This document shows positions 7,319 through 15,861 of a stretch of 59,722 nt of DNA, piece after piece. Both the position numbers and the translations under genes were made by a program. The notes under the pieces were generated by a model. The model was given only the letters and a program-made list of their open reading frames with translations. It made no database searches and had not been told where the DNA came from. How positions within the stretch are numbered: position 1 is the first letter of the stretch; the number at the start of each line of letters is the position of its first letter. Source of the DNA: Deltaproteobacteria bacterium (lineage in GTDB: Bacteria > Desulfobacterota > Syntrophia > Syntrophales > Smithellaceae); assembly GCA_019136325.1 (NCBI GenBank), contig JAGVUJ010000213.1:1-59722 (forward strand), in the 5' to 3' direction.

Positions 7319-8377
7319 TTGTCCAGAAAAACAGGCATTGTCAAGGATGGAAGGTATATGCAGCATTCGATGGGATTTGCTCATCCCGAATGCCCGGAAA
7401 GACTCGCGGTCATCTATGAAATGCTGGACAATCCGCTAATATCCTGGAAATTCACACAAATCGAGCCGCGTGAAGCGACGCACGAAGAAATTGAAATGAT
7501 TCATGCCCGATCTTATGTAGAATTTATTGCCAGCACCGCAGGCAAGCGAAGCGTTTTTCTCGATCCCGACACATCGACCTCCCCGGAATCTTACGAAGCG
7601 GCGAAACTTGCCGCCGGCGGTGTGTGCAACGCCATAGACAGCGTGGTTGAAGGCAAGGTGGATAACGCTTTTGCCTTTGTCAGACCTCCCGGACATCACG
7701 CGGAAAAAGACACGGCGGCCGGTTTCTGCATTTTCAATAACATTGCCATCGGCGCCATGCACGCCATTCAAAAATATAATTTTAAAAAAATCTTAATCGT
7801 TGACTGGGATTTGCATCACGGCAACGGCACCCAGCACAGTTTTTACGGGGATCAGCGTATTCTGTACTTTTCCACTCATCAGTACCCCTATTATCCGGGA
7901 ACGGGGAGCCTTTCGGAAAGCGGCCGGGGACAAGGTGAATATTACACCATCAATGTTCCTCTGACGATGTCGGTGGGCGACGCCGCCTTCGTCAAAATAT
8001 TTCGCAAGATTCTCCAACCGGTGGCGATGGAATTCAAACCGGAACTGGTCTTGTTATCGGCCGGGTTCGATACGTACTATCAGGATCCGCTGGGCGGGAT
8101 GAAAGTCACGCCTGAAGGATATGCCGCAATGACGCGCATCCTGCTTAATATTGCCGATGCCTGTTGCCAGGGACGTTTTGTCGCCGTGCTGGAAGGAGGT
8201 TATCATCTGGGCGGACTGGTCAAATCGGTGAAAGCCGTGCTGAACGAAATGCTGGATGAAACGCATTTTTCGGATGAAAGACTGTCTCTGCTGGAACAAG
8301 AAGTGGATGAAAAAACCAGTGAATTAATTATCGACAAAGTTGTCGCAAAAATAAACCCGTACTGGAAAGTATTTTAG
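7319..8377 (+). CDS. histone-deacetylase-family (acetoin/polyamine-type) amidohydrolase
   Basis: A 352-residue zinc-dependent deacetylase of the arginase/HDAC fold. Family motifs are HPECPERL near the start, FVRPPGHHAEKDTAAGFCIFN (tandem catalytic His), ILIVDWDLHHGNGTQ (zinc-binding D and H), FSTHQYPYYPGTG, LLSAGFDTYYQDPLGGM and LEGGYHLGGL. Bacterial members remove acetyl groups from small amines, acetoin-related substrates or protein lysines; the substrate cannot be told from sequence. I chose the TTG at 7319 (MSRKTGIVKDGRYMQH) because AGAAGG lies 5 bases before it and family members start at this point; an in-frame TTG at 7289 has no such site. It is 28 bases upstream of gatC and probably cotranscribed with gatCAB. 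Confidence 0.9.
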   Translation: MSRKTGIVKDGRYMQHSMGFAHPECPERLAVIYEMLDNPLISWKFTQIEPREATHEEIEMIHARSYVEFIASTAGKRSVFLDPDTSTSPESYEAAKLAAGGVCNAIDSVVEGKVDNAFAFVRPPGHHAEKDTAAGFCIFNNIAIGAMHAIQKYNFKKILIVDWDLHHGNGTQHSFYGDQRILYFSTHQYPYYPGTGSLSESGRGQGEYYTINVPLTMSVGDAAFVKIFRKILQPVAMEFKPELVLLSAGFDTYYQDPLGGMKVTPEGYAAMTRILLNIADACCQGRFVAVLEGGYHLGGLVKSVKAVLNEMLDETHFSDERLSLLEQEVDEKTSELIIDKVVAKINPYWKVF

Positions 8378-8405
8378 TACGTTGGAATTAGAAGGAGATC
8401 GTGTT

Positions 8406-8693
8406 TTGAAGATAAGTTCCCAGGAAGTCGAATATGTGGCGCATCTGGCGCGCCTGGAAATAACGGCGGGAGAAAAGGAAAAGTTCACCTCTCAGCTCAA
8501 CGATATTCTGTTATACATCGACAAATTAAATGAGTTGGAAACCAAAGGCGTGGAGCCGATGAGCCACGCGATTGCCGTAACCAACGCGTTTCGCGAAGAC
8601 AGAATACTGGACTCCATAGGCACGGAGAATTCCCTGGCCAACGCGCCGGACGCGCGGGGCGAGTTCTTCCGCGTACCGAAAGTCATCGATTGA
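8406..8693 (+). CDS. gatC: Asp-tRNA(Asn)/Glu-tRNA(Gln) amidotransferase subunit C
   Basis: A 95-residue GatC. It starts with TTG at 8406 (MKISSQEVEYVAHLARLEIT), chosen because AAGGAG at 8392-8397 is 8 bases upstream and this is the normal GatC N-terminus; an upstream in-frame TTG at 8382 would add eight unusual residues. The family signature FTSQLNDILLYIDKLNELET and the Pro-Met-Ser-His motif (GVEPMSHA) are present, as is the C-terminal FFRVPKVID. GatC wraps around and stabilises GatA in the GatCAB complex, which converts Glu-tRNA(Gln) and Asp-tRNA(Asn). Its stop codon overlaps the left arm of an inverted repeat, which separates it from gatA. Confidence 0.95.
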   Translation: MKISSQEVEYVAHLARLEITAGEKEKFTSQLNDILLYIDKLNELETKGVEPMSHAIAVTNAFREDRILDSIGTENSLANAPDARGEFFRVPKVID

Positions 8694-8820
8694 AGACGCT
8701 GTAAAACGCTCATATGCTGCGTTGCGCTGCAACCTTCGTCACTGCGACGTACGCAAAAAGTACGCCTCGTTCCTCAGGGTTTGCGCGCCTTGCATCTGAA
8801 ACTTTTCACAACGTCTTCAA
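8690..8820 (+). repeat. long imperfect inverted repeat between gatC and gatA
   Basis: The outer arms TTGAAGACG (8690-8698) and CGTCTTCAA (8812-8820) are perfect 9-bp complements. Inside are further complementary stretches, including GCGTAC...GTACG around the centre (ACGTACGCAAAAAGTACGCC). The whole resembles the REP-like palindromic intergenic repeats containing GTACGCNAAAAGTACGCC that I recall from Geobacter and other deltas. It begins inside the gatC stop codon and probably forms a stable mRNA hairpin within the gat operon. No coding capacity. Confidence 0.65.
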
Positions 8821-8862
8821 ATTTTATATTTTGAAGTATAAATTAAAGATTTAAGGGAGATT

Positions 8863-10320
8863 ATGGAATTAAATCAATTAACCATACACGAGTTACAGAA
8901 AAAAATTAGAAACGGCTCTGCGACCGCAGCACAGATTACCGAGTCCGTGTTTTCACGAATCGATGCCGTGGAAGAACGGGTGCATTCCTATATCCGCCTG
9001 TTGAAGGAACAAGCTTTTGCCGCCGCTCAAAAGGCGGACGAGGATATTAAAAGAGGCGACATGAAGTTATTAACCGGCATTCCCGTGGCGCTGAAGGACA
9101 TTGTCTGCACCAAAGGCCTTCCCACCACCTGCGGCTCACACGCTCTCCATAATTTTGTTCCACCCTATAATGCGACCGTCGTGGAAAAACTGAAAGATGC
9201 CGGCGCAATTTTTGTCGGCAAGGCTAATATGGACGAATTCGCCATGGGCTCTTCAACGGAAACGTCTTATTTCGGCCCCACGCGCAATCCGTGGGATCTG
9301 GAAAGAATCCCCGGCGGCTCCAGCGGCGGTTCGGCCGCGGCGGTTGCCGCCGATGAGTGCATCGCATCCATCGGCTCCGATACCGGCGGGTCCATCCGTC
9401 AGCCCGCGGCTCTTTGCGGCATTGTCGGCCTGAAGCCCACCTACGGCCGGGTCTCCCGCTTCGGCCTGATCGCTTTTGCTTCTTCGCTTGATCAGATCGG
9501 ACCTTTTACCAAGGATGTGGAAGACTGCGCCATCATGATGAATGTGCTGGCCGGTTACGATCCCAGGGAATCCACTTCCGTTCCGGAGAACGTTCCCGAT
9601 TATACGCAATTTGCGGGACGCGATATTCAAGGCTGGAAAATAGGCATTCCCAAAGAATATTTCATCGACGGCATTGATGCAGAAGTGAATAACGCCCTGA
9701 AAACGGCCATGCAGGTTATCGAACAAAGCGGCGGCCAGTGTGTGGATATTTCCTTGCCTCACACACAATACTGTGTGGCAACTTATTATATAATTGCGCC
9801 AGCGGAAGCCAGTTCCAATCTGGCGCGTTACGACGGCGTTAAATACGGTTTCCGGGCTGCCGATGTCCGCGAGCTTCTGGAAATGTACAAAACAACGCGC
9901 ATGCAGGGTTTCGGCGCGGAAGTCAAAAGAAGAATTATGATCGGCACCTATGCCTTGTCTGCGGGTTATTATGACGCCTATTATAAAAAAGCATCCCAGG
10001 TGCGTTCTCTCATCAAGCACGATTTTGACGAGGCGTTCAAAATTTGCGATGTCATCCTGACACCCACCACACCGACACCGGCGTTTAAAATCGGCGAAAA
10101 AACGGATGATCCCCTGCAGATGTATCTTTCCGATGTGTTCACCATATCAACCAATCTGGCGGGAATACCGGGAATCTCGGTTCCCTGCGGCTTTACATCC
10201 GGCGGCTTGCCGATCGGGGTGCAGTTTCTGGCCGGTCATTTCGAGGAAGGGAAACTGATTCAAGTTGCCTCTGCTTACGAGAAAAATGCGAAAATTGAAA
10301 AGAGGAGGCCTAAACTGTAA
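8863..10320 (+). CDS. gatA: Glu-tRNA(Gln)/Asp-tRNA(Asn) amidotransferase subunit A
   Basis: A 485-residue amidase-signature enzyme that frees ammonia from glutamine for GatB. The catalytic Lys-Ser-Ser triad is visible: the Lys in [14 protein letters not shown] (about residue 80), the glycine/serine stretch [17 protein letters not shown] (about 147-163) and [19 protein letters not shown] (about 172-190) with the nucleophilic Ser. The length is typical. GGGAG lies 5 bases before the ATG. Downstream it overlaps gatB by one base (TAATG). GatCAB is needed by bacteria without GlnRS and/or AsnRS, so its presence suggests one of those enzymes is missing. Confidence 0.98.
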   Translation: MELNQLTIHELQKKIRNGSATAAQITESVFSRIDAVEERVHSYIRLLKEQAFAAAQKADEDIKRGDMKLLTGIPVALKDIVCTKGLPTTCGSHALHNFVPPYNATVVEKLKDAGAIFVGKANMDEFAMGSSTETSYFGPTRNPWDLERIPGGSSGGSAAAVAADECIASIGSDTGGSIRQPAALCGIVGLKPTYGRVSRFGLIAFASSLDQIGPFTKDVEDCAIMMNVLAGYDPRESTSVPENVPDYTQFAGRDIQGWKIGIPKEYFIDGIDAEVNNALKTAMQVIEQSGGQCVDISLPHTQYCVATYYIIAPAEASSNLARYDGVKYGFRAADVRELLEMYKTTRMQGFGAEVKRRIMIGTYALSAGYYDAYYKKASQVRSLIKHDFDEAFKICDVILTPTTPTPAFKIGEKTDDPLQMYLSDVFTISTNLAGIPGISVPCGFTSGGLPIGVQFLAGHFEEGKLIQVASAYEKNAKIEKRRPKL

Positions 10321-11762
10321 TGGATTTTGAAGCAGTCATCGGGCTGGAAGTTCACGCCCAAATGTTAACGAACACGAAAATTTTCTGCAGTTGTTCCACT
10401 AAATTCGGAGGAGCGCCCAACAGCCACACCTGCCCGGTTTGTCTGGGCATGCCCGGCGTTTTACCGGTGCTGAATAAAAAAGTCGTCGAATATGCGATGA
10501 AAATGGCGTTGGCGACAAACTGCGCAATCAACAAATCCTGCGAGTTCGCCCGGAAAAATTATTTTTATCCCGACCTGCCCAAAGGCTATCAGATATCGCA
10601 ATATGCCTATCCGCTGGCGGAGCACGGACATGTCCTTTTGGATGTCAACGGAGAGCAGAAGAAAATCGGCATCACCCGGATTCACATGGAGGAAGACGCC
10701 GGAAAACTTCTTCACGACGAACACAATCCGGTCAGTTACGTTGATCTGAACCGCACCGGTGTTCCGTTAATCGAAATTGTCAGCGAACCGGACATGCGCT
10801 CACCGGAGGAAGCCGCCGATTATCTCAAACGCCTGCATGAAATTCTGGTGTATCTGGAAATCTGCGACGGCAACATGGAGGAAGGCTCCTTCCGCTGCGA
10901 TGCCAACGTCTCGATCCGCCCCAGAGGGCAGAAGGAATTCGGCACCCGAACGGAGTTAAAGAACATGAACTCCTTCCGGAATGTGCAGCGCGCGCTGGAG
11001 TATGAAATCAAGCGCCAGCAATATCTTGTGGAAAACGGCGGCGCCGTTGTTCAGGAAACACGCCTGTGGGATGACGCGCAGGGCGCGACCAATTCCATGC
11101 GCAGCAAGGAAGAAGCGCACGATTACCGCTACTTTCCGGATCCCGATTTAGTGCCTATTTTCGTGGATGATGCCTGGGTAGAAAGAATCAAGGAAGCACT
11201 TCCCGAACTGCCGCTTGCCAAACGGGAGAGATTTGTTAAAGACTATCAGATTCCGGCCTATGACGCCGGGGTATTAACCTCGGACAAGGCGCTGGCGCTT
11301 TACTATGAAGACGTCGTCAAAATCTGCGCGAAACCGAAGATCGCGAGCAACTGGATCATGGGTGACGTCATGAAGTTCCTTAATGAAGACAAGCGTGATA
11401 TCCGTCAATGTCCCATTTCCGCGCAGTCTTTAGCCGATATGATCAGACTGATTGAAGAAGGCGCCATCAGCGGGAAAATGGCCAAAGAAGTCGTTGAAGA
11501 CATGTACAAGACCGGTAAATCGCCGCAGACCATCATCAAGGAAAAAGGATTGGTGCAGATTACGGATGAAGGGGAGCTGATCAAGGCCATCACCTCCATC
11601 ATTGAAGCCAATCAGGCGCAGGCTGCGGAGTATCGCGGTGGAAAGGAGAAGGTTTTTGGTTTCTTTGTCGGGCAGGTGATGAAAGCAACCAAGGGAAAAG
11701 CCAACCCGCAGTTGGTCAACGAACTTCTTAAAAAGATGCTCGCCGGACCACCTCAAGGTTGA
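10320..11762 (+). CDS. gatB: Glu-tRNA(Gln)/Asp-tRNA(Asn) amidotransferase subunit B
   Basis: A 480-residue GatB. The opening [22 protein letters not shown], the C-x-C-x(n)-C-x2-C zinc site ([17 protein letters not shown]), and [35 protein letters not shown] are family hallmarks. The C-terminal YqeY-like tail (about 330-480, ending [12 protein letters not shown]) contacts the tRNA. GatB phosphorylates the misacylated Glu or Asp and accepts ammonia from GatA. Translation is coupled to gatA (start ATG shares the A of the gatA stop) with AGGAGG inside the end of gatA. Last gene of this unit; repeat R1 begins 20 bases after it. Confidence 0.98.
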   Translation: MDFEAVIGLEVHAQMLTNTKIFCSCSTKFGGAPNSHTCPVCLGMPGVLPVLNKKVVEYAMKMALATNCAINKSCEFARKNYFYPDLPKGYQISQYAYPLAEHGHVLLDVNGEQKKIGITRIHMEEDAGKLLHDEHNPVSYVDLNRTGVPLIEIVSEPDMRSPEEAADYLKRLHEILVYLEICDGNMEEGSFRCDANVSIRPRGQKEFGTRTELKNMNSFRNVQRALEYEIKRQQYLVENGGAVVQETRLWDDAQGATNSMRSKEEAHDYRYFPDPDLVPIFVDDAWVERIKEALPELPLAKRERFVKDYQIPAYDAGVLTSDKALALYYEDVVKICAKPKIASNWIMGDVMKFLNEDKRDIRQCPISAQSLADMIRLIEEGAISGKMAKEVVEDMYKTGKSPQTIIKEKGLVQITDEGELIKAITSIIEANQAQAAEYRGGKEKVFGFFVGQVMKATKGKANPQLVNELLKKMLAGPPQG

Positions 11763-11782
11763 CCCTAAAGCAAGCTGCAGTC

Positions 11783-11999
11783 GGTTCCTGCAACAGTCCC
11801 ACGTCGCCCATAGTGACTCCATGGTGCCCTTCAGGGTATTTAAGTTATACGCTCCGGTAATAATTCCAGTCGCGATTTATCGGGCTTGGATAATTCGGCT
11901 TCATAACCTTCAATGCGCATCGCTTTTGACGGTGAAGCCTCATTACGACTGACGCTTCACTGTCGTTCAGCAAGTCTCATTCAGTTGGAGTTTCACAAT
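11783..11999 (+). repeat. intergenic repeat, copy R1, running into the mtnA start
   Basis: This gap of about 235 bases contains blocks shared with copy R2 in the same order: GTTATACGCTCCGG (from 11844), GGATAATTCGGCTT (from 11888; 44 bases later, against 45 in R2) and a final block AGCAAGTCTCATT then CAGTTGGAGTT, which ends at the mtnA ATG. Its first 26 bases match R0. R1 has roughly 40 extra bases before the last block, containing two near-copies of a CTCATTACGACTGACGCTTC-like sequence. The GGAG ribosome-binding site of mtnA is inside the repeat. No long reading frame is seen in it. Confidence 0.65.
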
Positions 12000-13047
12000 G
12001 ATTAAAACAATTTCTTGGAAAAACAATTCTGTTGTTTTGATTGACCAGAACGCTCTGCCGCTCGCCGAGAAATATATAACCTGCAAATCATACAAAGACG
12101 TTATTGCCTGTATCAAAGATTTGACCGTGCGCGGCGCTCCCGCCATCGGTGTGGCCGCCGCGCTGGGCGCCGCGCTGGGCGCGCTTAACCTTCCCTCTTT
12201 ATCACCGGAAAAATTCCGGCAGACGTTTTTCACTCTCTGCGACGAGATTGCCCAGGCGCGGCCGACGGCACGCAATCTCTTCTGGGCGCTGGAACGCATG
12301 AAAAAAGTCACTGATCGGAATCATCACAAAAAACAAACCCATCTGGTAAAAGAGCTCATGGATGAAGCAAAACGGATCTGCGCGGAAGATATCGCCATCA
12401 ACCGCCGGATGGGTAAAAACGGCCGTTCACTCTTTGCCGACGGGGACAACATCCTCACCCACTGCAATGCAGGCGCGCTGGCCACCGCGGGATACGGCAC
12501 GGCACTGGGCGTGATTCGCGCGGCCAACGAACAGGGTAAAAAACTGCATGTTTTCGTGGACGAGACCAGACCTGTCCTGCAGGGCGCGAGACTCACCGCC
12601 TGGGAATTAAAAAAAGAAAAAATCCCCTGCACGTTAATTACGGATAACATGGCAGGATTTCTGATGCAGCAGGGAAAGATCGACAAGATTATCGTAGGAG
12701 CGGACAGAATCACCGCCAATGGAGACGCGGCCAATAAAATCGGCACGTATGCTCTGGCGGTCCTGGCCAAGGTCCATAATATTCCACTTTATGTTGCCGC
12801 TCCGCTTTCCACCATTGATGTTTCTTTACAAACGGGCGCGGCTATTCCCATTGAAGAAAGAAACAGCGAAGAAGTTACCAGCTTCAGGGGCGTCCGCAGC
12901 GCGCCGCAGGGAATACAAGTTTACAATCCGGCGTTCGATGTGACACCCGCAAGGTTGATCACGGCAATCATCACAGAAGAAGGAATTTTAAGAAAGCCTT
13001 TCCGCTCCGCTATTTCCCGGATATTTAGAGGAGGGCTCATGCGATGA
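11998..13047 (+). CDS. mtnA: S-methyl-5-thioribose-1-phosphate isomerase
   Basis: A 349-residue aldose-ketose isomerase of the eIF2B-alpha-like family, used in methionine salvage and, in some anaerobes, in disposal of 5'-deoxyadenosine. TVRGAPAIGVAAALG (about 43-57), ILTHCNAGALATAGYGTALG with the catalytic Cys (about 153-172), VDETRPVLQGARLTAWEL and GADRITANGDAANKIGTY with the catalytic Asp are all present. Start ATG has GGAG 7 bases upstream, inside repeat R1. The gene overlaps the next by four bases (ATGA), so a HAD phosphatase is translationally coupled to it. No other methionine-salvage gene is nearby. Confidence 0.95.
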   Translation: MIKTISWKNNSVVLIDQNALPLAEKYITCKSYKDVIACIKDLTVRGAPAIGVAAALGAALGALNLPSLSPEKFRQTFFTLCDEIAQARPTARNLFWALERMKKVTDRNHHKKQTHLVKELMDEAKRICAEDIAINRRMGKNGRSLFADGDNILTHCNAGALATAGYGTALGVIRAANEQGKKLHVFVDETRPVLQGARLTAWELKKEKIPCTLITDNMAGFLMQQGKIDKIIVGADRITANGDAANKIGTYALAVLAKVHNIPLYVAAPLSTIDVSLQTGAAIPIEERNSEEVTSFRGVRSAPQGIQVYNPAFDVTPARLITAIITEEGILRKPFRSAISRIFRGGLMR

Positions 13048-13658
13048 AGTTGTTCCTTTTTGATTTTGATGGAGTGCTGGTCGATTCGCTCGATGTTTAT
13101 GAAAAAACGGTAACCGACTGTCTCAAAGATATAAAACAGCCTTTCGTACGCAGCCGGGAAGAGTTCCTCGAACTTTTTGAAGATAATTTTTATGCATCAC
13201 TGAAAAATAAAGGCGTGGACCTGGATGTCTTTATGAAAGCGGCCGAGGATATCCTTGCACAGGTTAAAATCAGAGACATGAAGCCCTTTCCCGCCGTCGC
13301 CGCGGTTATTGAAGAATTGCACAAAACACATTGCCTGATTGTTGTTTCTTCCAACGATTACGCCTCCATCAAGGAAGCGCTTGATTTATTCCATTACAAC
13401 GACTATTTTAGAGACATCCTCGGCTCCGACTTCATGTTCAGTAAGAAAGAAAAGATTCTCTACGCTGCAAATAAATACAATGTCGACCTAAACAATATTT
13501 ACTACGTTGGCGATACAACAGGAGACATCAAGGAAGGCAAAGCAGCTGGAGTAAAAACCGTAGGGGTGACATGGGGATGGCACAGCAAAGAAAAAATGGC
13601 CGCCGCCCAGCCCGATTATCTCTACGATAAACCGCAGGACCTTTTGCAACTGATCTAG
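13044..13658 (+). CDS. HAD-superfamily phosphatase (phosphoglycolate-phosphatase-like)
   Basis: A 204-residue HAD hydrolase with a C1 cap. Motif I is FLFDFDGVLVDS with the nucleophile Asp and general acid Asp (about 7-9), motif II the Ser in IVVSSNDYAS, motif III a Lys in the SKKEKI region and motif IV YVGDTTGDIKEGKAAG. The last residues GVTWGWHSKEKM resemble phosphoglycolate phosphatases, but the substrate is not fixed by sequence. It overlaps mtnA by four bases, which raises the possibility that it acts on a phosphorylated sugar in the same salvage route (inference). Confidence 0.85.
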   Translation: MKLFLFDFDGVLVDSLDVYEKTVTDCLKDIKQPFVRSREEFLELFEDNFYASLKNKGVDLDVFMKAAEDILAQVKIRDMKPFPAVAAVIEELHKTHCLIVVSSNDYASIKEALDLFHYNDYFRDILGSDFMFSKKEKILYAANKYNVDLNNIYYVGDTTGDIKEGKAAGVKTVGVTWGWHSKEKMAAAQPDYLYDKPQDLLQLI

Positions 13659-13672
13659 GTATTGAGCAAATC

Positions 13673-13969
13673 ATGAACGACTTACTGGAATATATCAGCA
13701 CCTGGTCTGTACTGAAATGGATTGTTCTGGTTCTGATTGCCGGATTTATCGGTCAATTCGGCAGAATGGCGGCGGAAGCAATCGCCAAGAAAATACATGC
13801 AGACCGGAATAAAGCGGATGGTGACAAAAAAGAAATGGCTTCAGAATTTTCCAAAGAACAATCTGTTCTGCCGCAACCGGCTGCCGTATCGACGAACAGC
13901 GTTCCCGATAAAAAAATGCTGAAAGCGCTGGCGAAAGCAAAAAAGAAAGAAGCCAAGAAAAAAACGTGA
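13673..13969 (+). CDS. small single-pass membrane protein, unknown
   Basis: A 98-residue protein I do not recognise. One predicted membrane helix (VLKWIVLVLIAGFIGQFG, about residues 13-30) is followed by a charged cytoplasmic-type tail ending in a Lys/Ala-rich stretch (LKALAKAKKKEAKKKT). It starts 14 bases after the HAD phosphatase and ends one base before the convergent ftcD stop. Composition of the tail suggests a nucleic-acid- or membrane-surface-binding segment, but that is a guess. Confidence 0.7.
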   Translation: MNDLLEYISTWSVLKWIVLVLIAGFIGQFGRMAAEAIAKKIHADRNKADGDKKEMASEFSKEQSVLPQPAAVSTNSVPDKKMLKALAKAKKKEAKKKT

Positions 13970-13970
13970 T

Positions 13971-14873
13971 TCATTTCAATAAACGTTTTATGTGTGTTTC
14001 CAGTATCCGGTTTTCGTCAAAATTTTTCAGTTTTAGATATTCGGGCCTGGCGCCGGCAAAAGCGCACTGGGGCGCCAGACCGATGAGTTCCGATTCCAGA
14101 ATCTGGACCCCTCCTTCGGCGGCAAGAGTTTTCACCCGGTCAAATACCGTCTTCAATGGCGTTTCTTTACAATCGATCAGATTGATGGACACCTGAGCCA
14201 CTCCTTGTTCTTTCAGCATCACGCCAATCGCCCGTACGTTTTTCAGCCCCCCGCCCTTTTCTCTGATTCGCGAAGCGATATGCCGCGCCAGAAGCAGATC
14301 GTCAGAGGCGAGATTGATATTGTAGGCCACCAGGACATCCCGGGCGCCCACGGCCGTGGCGCCGGAACGGGCATTGAATGTACGTTCTCCCACATCGGGC
14401 ATTCCTTCCGCGCAGGACATCTTATCAGCCAGACGTTCATAACCGCCGCGACGAACATCGGGAAGTTCAATGCACTGACCCTTACGCGCCGCGAAACCGT
14501 AGAAATACACCGGCACGGCGAATTGTTCCGAAAACTGTTTACCGAACGCATGGGCTATATCGACGGCGTCTTTCATTTTCGCTCCAGCCAGCGGAATAAA
14601 AGGAACAACATCGACCGCTCCCAGCCGCGGATGGACGCCTGATTGTCTGCGCATGTCGATTAATTCCAGCGCTTTTCCGCAGGAAGCAAGAGCCGCGCCC
14701 AGTACATCTTCAGGCTTTCCCAGAAAAGTGAAAACGCTCCGGTTATGATCGGCATCTCCGCTGAAATCGATCAGCCGGACATGAGGAAATGATTTAAAAA
14801 CTCCGGCGATGGCCTTCAGTTTCTCAGAGTCGCATCCCTCGCTGAAATTCGGCACACATTCGATAATTTTCAT
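13971..14873 (-). CDS. ftcD: glutamate formimidoyltransferase
   Basis: A 300-residue single-domain formiminotransferase without the cyclodeaminase half. The start MKIIECVPNFSEGCDSEKL and the stretch DFSGDADHNRSVFTFLG, with MRRQSGVHPRLGAVDVVPFIP, are family signatures; the His of DADHNRSVFT is the expected catalytic region. It transfers the formimino group of N-formiminoglutamate (from histidine or purine breakdown) to tetrahydrofolate, a route used by purine- and amino-acid-fermenting anaerobes. Its GGAG ribosome-binding site lies inside repeat R2. It is convergent with the small membrane protein gene, one base apart. Confidence 0.92.
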   Translation of the reverse strand: MKIIECVPNFSEGCDSEKLKAIAGVFKSFPHVRLIDFSGDADHNRSVFTFLGKPEDVLGAALASCGKALELIDMRRQSGVHPRLGAVDVVPFIPLAGAKMKDAVDIAHAFGKQFSEQFAVPVYFYGFAARKGQCIELPDVRRGGYERLADKMSCAEGMPDVGERTFNARSGATAVGARDVLVAYNINLASDDLLLARHIASRIREKGGGLKNVRAIGVMLKEQGVAQVSINLIDCKETPLKTVFDRVKTLAAEGGVQILESELIGLAPQCAFAGARPEYLKLKNFDENRILETHIKRLLK

Positions 14874-14875
14874 TG

Positions 14876-15140
14876 TTGAACTCCAATTTAATGAAACCCG
14901 CTAAGAACGCGCTTGCGACGTTCGAAGCGTAAGTCGAATTATCCCGCAAAGCGGAGGGTAGTGAGTCCCAAGTTTCAGAAGCGTATAACCTAAAGGCCAC
15001 GATAGGCGCGCTGAAATTTGCTTAACGTAATGAGACTAAAACTTCAAAAGCAAAGCTTGTTGAAGTTTTTTGGTCGAATGATCCAATCCCGACGTCGGGA
15101 TGGGAAACTATCCCAGGAGCAAAACGATGAGGGATTATAA
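14876..15140 (-). repeat. intergenic repeat, copy R2, running into the ftcD start
   Basis: This covers most of a 316-base gap. In the ftcD direction it holds ATCCCTCATCG...GCTCCTGGGAT, an 8-bp hairpin with arms AACTTCAA/TTGAAGTT (15040-15067), GCAAATTTCAGCG, GTTATACGCTTCTGAAACTTGG, GGATAATTCGACTT and finally AGCGGGTTTCATT then AAATTGGAGTT directly before the ftcD ATG. These blocks match R0 and R1. A perfect 16-base palindrome, ATCCCGACGTCGGGAT, is at 15086-15101. No convincing reading frame. The remaining bases up to 15189 show nothing I recognise. Confidence 0.7.
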
Positions 15141-15189
15141 CAAAGCTCATTCTCTGTAAATCTTGCTTTTGCATTTATACCCGTGACAT

Positions 15190-15834
15190 TTACGCCTGAA
15201 TAATTTTGATGCCCGGCAGTTCCACACAAGTAAGTTTGCCGCCGTATACCGCACCGGTATCTATGCCTATTTTGTTTTTTTCAATTAACGGACTGATAAA
15301 AGGCGTATGGCCGAATACAACGATCTTGCCAAAATCATCTTCCGCATTGATAAATTCGTACCGTATCCATAGAAGATCATCGGGGGCTTGTTCTTTGAGC
15401 GGCAGACCCGATCTGAGACCGGCATGAACAAAAACATGCTTTTCGGTTTCATAATAAGGCAAAAGCGATTCAAAAAACCTTCGATGCTGTGCGGGAATTT
15501 TATCTTCCCGTTTCGCCGGGCCGTCCGTAAGAAATATTTCATAGGAACGAAGGGTTTGCATGCCGCCGTTCCTCAGATACATATCTTCATCTCTTCCGGC
15601 GAGATAATTCATGAACATCTGTTCGTGATTGCCGAGCAGACAAACCACATTTTTATGCGTGTTTTTCAGTTCCAGGACATAATCAACGACTTCCCGGCTG
15701 GATTTACCGCGATCGATGTAATCGCCGATAAACACCAGTGTATCGTTCTCATCATCCATCTCAATCCTGGACATCAAATCCCTGAGCCTGGTCAGACAAC
15801 CGTGAATATCGCCGACGGCAAAGATTTTTTTCAT
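15190..15834 (-). CDS. PPP-family metallophosphatase (serine/threonine phosphatase or diadenosine tetraphosphatase type)
   Basis: A 214-residue calcineurin-like phosphoesterase. All five metal and phosphate motifs are present in order: GDIHG (8-12), GDYIDRG (about 37-43), GNHE (about 68-71), VHAG (about 136-139) and FGHT (about 175-178). This set fits bacterial PrpA/PrpB-like protein phosphatases and short ApaH/PrpE-like enzymes equally; the substrate is open. It follows ftsY after 27 bases and is likely the last gene of an smc-ftsY unit. Confidence 0.88.
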   Translation of the reverse strand: MKKIFAVGDIHGCLTRLRDLMSRIEMDDENDTLVFIGDYIDRGKSSREVVDYVLELKNTHKNVVCLLGNHEQMFMNYLAGRDEDMYLRNGGMQTLRSYEIFLTDGPAKREDKIPAQHRRFFESLLPYYETEKHVFVHAGLRSGLPLKEQAPDDLLWIRYEFINAEDDFGKIVVFGHTPFISPLIEKNKIGIDTGAVYGGKLTCVELPGIKIIQA

Positions 15835-15861
15835 CGCAACTCTGTCCGATTTCTTTTTTAG

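Noticed and set aside
15086..15101. Perfect 16-base palindrome ATCCCGACGTCGGGAT as a regulator site
   Set aside because: It lies inside repeat R2 between other palindromic modules, and no promoter is placed around it; it is better explained as part of the repeat.
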